From: Rhizobium sp. Root482
GTDB lineage: Bacteria > Pseudomonadota > Alphaproteobacteria > Rhizobiales > Rhizobiaceae
Direction: 5' to 3'
Assembly (NCBI RefSeq): GCF_001426565.1
Contig: NZ_LMFA01000023.1
Location: forward strand, 62,001-126,000
DNA: 64,000 nt
The notes under the pieces were generated by a model. It made no database searches, was not told the origin of the DNA, and was given only the letters and a program-made list of their open reading frames with translations. Below, piece after piece: positions 60,042 through 64,000 of the stretch. Position numbers and translations under genes: made by a program. Numbering within the stretch: the stretch's first letter is position 1; the number at the start of each line of letters is the position of its first letter.

Positions 60042-60085
60042 GCACCAGGCATCGACATAACCCACGGGTTTGACGGGACAGAACA

Positions 60086-61375
60086 ATGAGCGCGATTGAG
60101 TACGAGATCGAGACCGGTACCGGAGAGACGGATGGTATCAATGATGTCATGCGCCCAGGCGAAGTCGATCACCTGCGACCGCTGCCGCGGATATCCGTGC
60201 ATGCCTTCTGCGAGACGGAAGGCCTGTTGCGGGTGATGGAGCGTTGCGGCCAGGACCGGCGGATGAGCAAGGTCTCCTTCCGCATCAATAGCGGTTCGAT
60301 CGCCGCCGCCGCCAACATGTTCTCGACGACGCCGACGCCGAACCTCATCATCCTCGAGACAGCGACCGAGCCGCGCCTGCTGATGGAGGAACTGGCACCG
60401 CTCGCGGCCGTCTGTGATCCCAGCACCAAGGTCATCCTGATCGGCCGCTACAACGATATTCCGCTCTATCGCGAACTGATACGCAACGGCATCTCCGAAT
60501 ATATCGTCGCGCCGGTGAGCATGCCCGATATTCTCGGAGCCATCGCCTCGATTTTCGTCGATCCGGAAGCCGAGCCCCTCGGCCGCTCGGTGGCCTTCAT
60601 CGGCGCCAAGGGCGGTGTCGGCTCCTCGACACTGGCCCATAATTGCGCCTGGGGAATTTCCAACCTGTTTTCCACCGAGGTCGTGCTTGCCGATCTCGAC
60701 CTGCCCTATGGCACCGCCAACATCAATTTCGATCAGGACCCGCCGCAGGGCATTTCCGAGGCTGTGTTCTCGCCGGAGCGGCTCGACGAGGTCTTCCTCG
60801 ATCGCCTGCTGACCAAATGCTCCGAGCATCTGTCGCTGCTGACGGCGCCCTCCATGCTCGACCGGCCCTATGATTTCGACGCCACGGCCTTCCAGCCGCT
60901 GATGGAAATCCTGCAGCGCAACGCGCCGGTCTCGGTGCTCGACGTGCCGCATCTCTGGGCGGACTGGACGCGCACCGTGCTTGCCGATGCCGACGAGGTG
61001 GTCGTCACCGCCGTGCCGGATCTCGCCAATCTGCGCAATGCCAAGAACCTCTTCGATTCGCTCAAGAAGATTCGTCCGAACGACAAGATGCCGCATCTGG
61101 TGCTGAACCAGGTCGCCATGCCGAAGCGCCCGGAAATTTCGCCGAGCGATTTCTGCGATTCGCTCGAGATCGAACCGGTGGCGATCATTCCCTTCGACGC
61201 CATGCTGTTCGGCAATGCGGCCAATAGCGGCCGGATGATCGCCGAGATCGACAAGAAAGCGCCGACGGCCGAGACCCTCTCGCAACTCGCCCATCTGCTC
61301 ACCGGCCGCACCACCGCCAAGAAGGCGAAAAAGAGCGGGCTTGGCAAGATGATGGAAATTCTTGGGCGTAAGTAA
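60086..61375 (+). CDS. cpaE: Pilus assembly ATPase-like protein CpaE
   Basis: A 429-residue protein. The N-terminal ~150 residues resemble a response-regulator receiver (LIILETATEPRLLMEELAPL, KVILIGRYNDIPLYRELIRN) without a clear phospho-Asp. The C-terminal part is MinD/ParA-like with the deviant Walker A GAKGGVGSSTLAHN, and LADLDLPYGTANINFDQDPP. CpaE helps place the Tad machinery at the pole in Caulobacter; the general family role applies here. Confidence 0.93.
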   Translation: MSAIEYEIETGTGETDGINDVMRPGEVDHLRPLPRISVHAFCETEGLLRVMERCGQDRRMSKVSFRINSGSIAAAANMFSTTPTPNLIILETATEPRLLMEELAPLAAVCDPSTKVILIGRYNDIPLYRELIRNGISEYIVAPVSMPDILGAIASIFVDPEAEPLGRSVAFIGAKGGVGSSTLAHNCAWGISNLFSTEVVLADLDLPYGTANINFDQDPPQGISEAVFSPERLDEVFLDRLLTKCSEHLSLLTAPSMLDRPYDFDATAFQPLMEILQRNAPVSVLDVPHLWADWTRTVLADADEVVVTAVPDLANLRNAKNLFDSLKKIRPNDKMPHLVLNQVAMPKRPEISPSDFCDSLEIEPVAIIPFDAMLFGNAANSGRMIAEIDKKAPTAETLSQLAHLLTGRTTAKKAKKSGLGKMMEILGRK

Positions 61376-61407
61376 CTGGCGTATAAACGAAAAATCGGAT
61401 TGAACGC

Positions 61408-62874
61408 ATGTTTGGTAAACGAGGAAACGAAGGCTTCGGAAAGGGCGGTCCTGCCGCGCAACCGCCCGTATCCGCTGCCGCGACCGCGGTCATGGAGCGG
61501 CCGGCGGCGCCCGTGCTTGCCGAGCCCGTGCGCGAGGCGGCGCCCGTCGTGCGCGCCCAGCCATCCCCGCCGCCGATGCGCAAGAAAGCTGCCCGTACCG
61601 AGGACTACTACGATACCAAGAGCCAGGTCTTCTCGGCACTGATCGATACGATCGACCTGTCGCAGCTCGCCAAGCTTGATACGGAGAGCGCGCGCGAGGA
61701 AATCCGCGATATCGTCAACGACATCATCACGATCAAGAATTTCGCGATGTCGATTTCCGAGCAGGAGGAACTGCTCGAGGACATCTGCAACGACGTGCTC
61801 GGCTATGGTCCGCTGGAGCCGCTTCTGGCACGCGACGACATTGCCGACATCATGGTCAACGGTGCCGGCCAGACGTTTATCGAAGTCAACGGCAAGACCA
61901 TCGAATCGGAGGTTCGCTTCCGGGACAATGCCCAGCTCCTGTCGATCTGCCAGCGCATCGTCTCACAGGTCGGCCGCCGCGTCGACGAATCCTCGCCGAT
62001 CTGCGACGCCCGTCTTCCCGACGGTTCGCGTGTCAACGTCATCGCGCCGCCGCTTGCCATCGATGGCACGGCGCTCACCATTCGTAAGTTCAAGAAGGAC
62101 AAGCTGAAGCTCGATCAGCTCGTCAAGTTCGGCGCCATCACCCCGGAAGGGGCGGTGCTTCTCCAGATCATCGGCCGCGTCCGCTGCAATGTCGTCATTT
62201 CCGGCGGTACCGGCTCCGGCAAGACGACGCTGCTCAACTGCCTCACGGGCTATATCGATCTGGAAGAGCGGGTCATCACCTGCGAAGATACGGCCGAACT
62301 GCAGCTGCAGCAGCCGCATGTCGTGCGTCTCGAAACCCGCCCGCCGAATATCGAAGGCGAGGGCGAGATCACCATGCGCGATCTCATCAAGAACTGCCTG
62401 CGCATGCGTCCCGAGCGGATCATCGTCGGCGAAGTGCGCGGACCGGAGGTCTTCGACCTGCTGCAGGCAATGAACACAGGCCACGACGGCTCGATGGGCA
62501 CGATCCACGCCAATACGCCGCGCGAATGCCTCAGCCGTATGGAATCGATGATCGCCATGGGCGGCTACACGCTGCCTGCAAAGACAGTGCGCGAGATCAT
62601 CGCCGGCTCGATCGACGTGATCGTGCAGGCTGCCCGCCTGCGCGACGGCTCTCGCCGCATCACCCAGATCACCGAGGTGATCGGAATGGAAGGCGATGTC
62701 ATCATCACGCAGGATCTGATGCGCTACGAGATCGACGGCGAGGATGCGAACGGCAAGATCATCGGAAAACACAAGTCGACCGGCATCGGTCGCCCGCATT
62801 TCTGGGACCGGGCCCGCTATTTCAACGAGGACAAGCGGCTGGCCGCAACCCTCGATGCGATGGAAAAGGATTGA
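61408..62874 (+). CDS. cpaF: Flp pilus ATPase CpaF/TadA
   Basis: A 488-residue secretion ATPase. Walker [16 protein letters not shown], an Asp box and Walker B region [20 protein letters not shown], and the His box [19 protein letters not shown]. An N-terminal ~75-residue Pro/Ala-rich leader is followed by the helical domain. It powers both extension and retraction of Tad pili. It starts 33 bases after cpaE. Confidence 0.95.
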   Translation: MFGKRGNEGFGKGGPAAQPPVSAAATAVMERPAAPVLAEPVREAAPVVRAQPSPPPMRKKAARTEDYYDTKSQVFSALIDTIDLSQLAKLDTESAREEIRDIVNDIITIKNFAMSISEQEELLEDICNDVLGYGPLEPLLARDDIADIMVNGAGQTFIEVNGKTIESEVRFRDNAQLLSICQRIVSQVGRRVDESSPICDARLPDGSRVNVIAPPLAIDGTALTIRKFKKDKLKLDQLVKFGAITPEGAVLLQIIGRVRCNVVISGGTGSGKTTLLNCLTGYIDLEERVITCEDTAELQLQQPHVVRLETRPPNIEGEGEITMRDLIKNCLRMRPERIIVGEVRGPEVFDLLQAMNTGHDGSMGTIHANTPRECLSRMESMIAMGGYTLPAKTVREIIAGSIDVIVQAARLRDGSRRITQITEVIGMEGDVIITQDLMRYEIDGEDANGKIIGKHKSTGIGRPHFWDRARYFNEDKRLAATLDAMEKD

Positions 62875-62879
62875 TTGCC

Positions 62880-63893
62880 TTGATCCTGGGAATAGACATC
62901 TCCATCCTGGCCATCGCCGGTCTCGCCGCCTTCGCGATGGCCGGCCTTGCCTATGGCATTCTGTTCACCCGCATCGAGACCGAAAAGAAAGCCGAGAGCC
63001 GTGTCCGCAAGGTAAAATTCGCCGAGACCGACAGGGTCAAGATGAAGGCGGCGCGCGACCGCGTGAACGAATCGTCGAAACGGCGGAAATCGGTCCAGGA
63101 TTCGCTGAAGGATCTTGAGAAGAAGCAGCAGGAAAAAACCGCGAAAGCCAAGCCGACGATGAAGATCAGGCTGATGCAGGCCGGCCTTCCGATCTCGATC
63201 GCCCAGTTCTATCTCGCCAGCGGGATCTTCGGACTTGTGGCGGGAATGATGGCACTGCTTGCCGGCGCCGCGCCCGTGGTCGCGGCCGGCATTGTGCTCG
63301 TCTGCGCCGCCGGCCTTCCGCGCTGGATCGTTGGTTTCATGATCAAGCGGCGCTGCAAGGCGTTCCTCAACGAATTTCCCAACGCCCTCGACGTCATGGT
63401 ACGGTCGATCAAATCGGGCCTGCCGCTCAACGATGCCATCAGGCTGATCGCCAATGACGGGCAGGAGCCGGTCAAATCCGAATTCAAGCGCGTCATCGAG
63501 GCGCAGCAGGTCGGCCTGAATATTCCCGAAGCCTGCGCCCGCATGATCAACAGCATCCCTCTGCCCGAGGTCAATTTCTTCGCCATCGTCATCGCCATCC
63601 AGGCGCAGGCCGGCGGCAATCTCTCCGAGGCGATCGGCAATCTCAGCAAGGTTCTGCGCGAACGCAAGAAGATGAAGGCCAAGGTCCAGGCGCTGTCGAT
63701 GGAGGCCAAGGCCTCCGCCTGCATCATCGGCGCCTTGCCGTTCATCGTCTCGCTGCTCGTCTACATGACATCGCCCGACTACATGATGATCCTGTTCACC
63801 GATCCGCGTGGTCATTTGATCATGGCCGGTGCGGCGGTGTGGATGAGCATCGGCATTCTGGTCATGCGCAACATGATCAACTTCGACATCTAG
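62880..63893 (+). CDS. tadB: Tad inner-membrane protein TadB
   Basis: About 337 residues from TTG 62880 (TTG 62871 also in frame; AAGGA lies nine bases before 62880). A T2SSF domain is recognised by VMVRSIKSGLPLNDAIRLIA and NFFAIVIAIQAQAGGNLSEA, with hydrophobic segments near residues 15-30, 105-145 and 270-330. It is one of two platform proteins under the pilus, with TadC. Confidence 0.93.
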   Translation: MILGIDISILAIAGLAAFAMAGLAYGILFTRIETEKKAESRVRKVKFAETDRVKMKAARDRVNESSKRRKSVQDSLKDLEKKQQEKTAKAKPTMKIRLMQAGLPISIAQFYLASGIFGLVAGMMALLAGAAPVVAAGIVLVCAAGLPRWIVGFMIKRRCKAFLNEFPNALDVMVRSIKSGLPLNDAIRLIANDGQEPVKSEFKRVIEAQQVGLNIPEACARMINSIPLPEVNFFAIVIAIQAQAGGNLSEAIGNLSKVLRERKKMKAKVQALSMEAKASACIIGALPFIVSLLVYMTSPDYMMILFTDPRGHLIMAGAAVWMSIGILVMRNMINFDI

Positions 63894-63903
63894 GAGGTCC
63901 GGC

Positions 63904-64000
63904 ATGAGCGAAGGCTTAATCAGTACCCTGACCGATCCAAATATCATCGTCGCCTTCCTGGTCGCGGTTGCCGTCCTTGCGACCTTCTACTCGCTGGCCG
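63904..64000 (+). CDS. tadC: Tad inner-membrane protein TadC (partial)
   Basis: From ATG 63904 the frame runs to the right edge as MSEGLISTLTDPNIIVAFLV followed by a hydrophobic stretch AVAVLATFYSLA. It starts ten bases after tadB. TadC is the expected partner of TadB; only about 32 residues are visible. Confidence 0.85.
   Translation, partial: MSEGLISTLTDPNIIVAFLVAVAVLATFYSLA

Overview
The window is a stretch of an alphaproteobacterial chromosome, most likely Rhizobiaceae (Rhizobium/Agrobacterium/Shinella-like). The assignment rests on high GC, rhizobial gene orders (BMP-type nucleoside transporter with cdd-punA-deoC-deoA, and a Tad/Cpa pilus locus with Flp pilin), an IRO/RirA-type box before a siderophore receptor, and the style of the prophage genes. 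The exact genus cannot be fixed from the sequence alone.

Region 1 (1 to about 34.4 kb, possibly to about 36.0 kb) is a large, apparently near-complete prophage whose left end lies outside the window. Read along the minus strand from right to left it holds: an early/recombination block (HTH excisionase-like protein, Sak4-like ATPase, possible ssDNA-binding protein, superfamily-2 helicase, Cas4-like Fe-S exonuclease, primase-helicase, RuvC-like resolvase), a ParB-methyltransferase fusion, lambda-type packaging and head genes (small and large terminase, gpW, portal, a protease-capsid fusion, DUF2190 cement protein), and a siphovirus tail that ends in a gene-transfer-agent-like module (tape measure, DUF2460, DUF2163, NlpC/P60 peptidase, TIM-barrel host-specificity protein). 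A CI/LexA-like repressor at 30 kb faces a winged-helix gene across a short divergent promoter region. A plus-strand integration cassette (DUF2924, large serine recombinase, HTH partner) lies at 31.5-34.3 kb. Several plus-strand genes are inserted between minus-strand structural genes (5.1 kb; 7.6-8.6 kb; 16.4-17.3 kb). Minus-strand cargo includes an unrecognised gene at 17.4-18.2 kb and a NYN-domain nuclease at 34.4-35.5 kb.

Region 2 (36.0-41.0 kb) starts with tRNA-Ser(GGA), followed by a small membrane protein, msrA, an AraC-type regulator and a TonB-dependent siderophore receptor with an IRO-like box.

Region 3 (41.2-53.6 kb) is a nucleoside uptake and salvage cluster. The BMP-family binding protein, ABC ATPase and two permeases import nucleosides. 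Cytidine deaminase, purine nucleoside phosphorylase, deoxyribose-phosphate aldolase and thymidine phosphorylase follow in the same direction. Upp, adenosine deaminase and phosphopentomutase lie on the other strand, together with a small aspartic protease and SlyX.

Region 4 (53.7-64.0 kb) is a Tad pilus locus. TadG-like and TadE-like pseudopilins and a CpaC-N-like protein lie on the minus strand; Flp pilin, CpaA, CpaB, CpaC, CpaD, CpaE, CpaF, TadB and the start of TadC lie on the plus strand.

The most notable observations are a -1 programmed-frameshift signal (A AAA AAC plus a stem-loop) joining two tail-assembly reading frames at 5.77 kb, a two-gene inserted operon with twin operator-like repeats bracketing a strong promoter at 7.5 kb, an array of inverted and direct CCCAACTT repeats at 21.4-21.7 kb, a single-base deletion in a small phage gene at 16.5 kb, and two candidate cargo or defence genes (17.4-18.2 kb; 34.4-35.5 kb).
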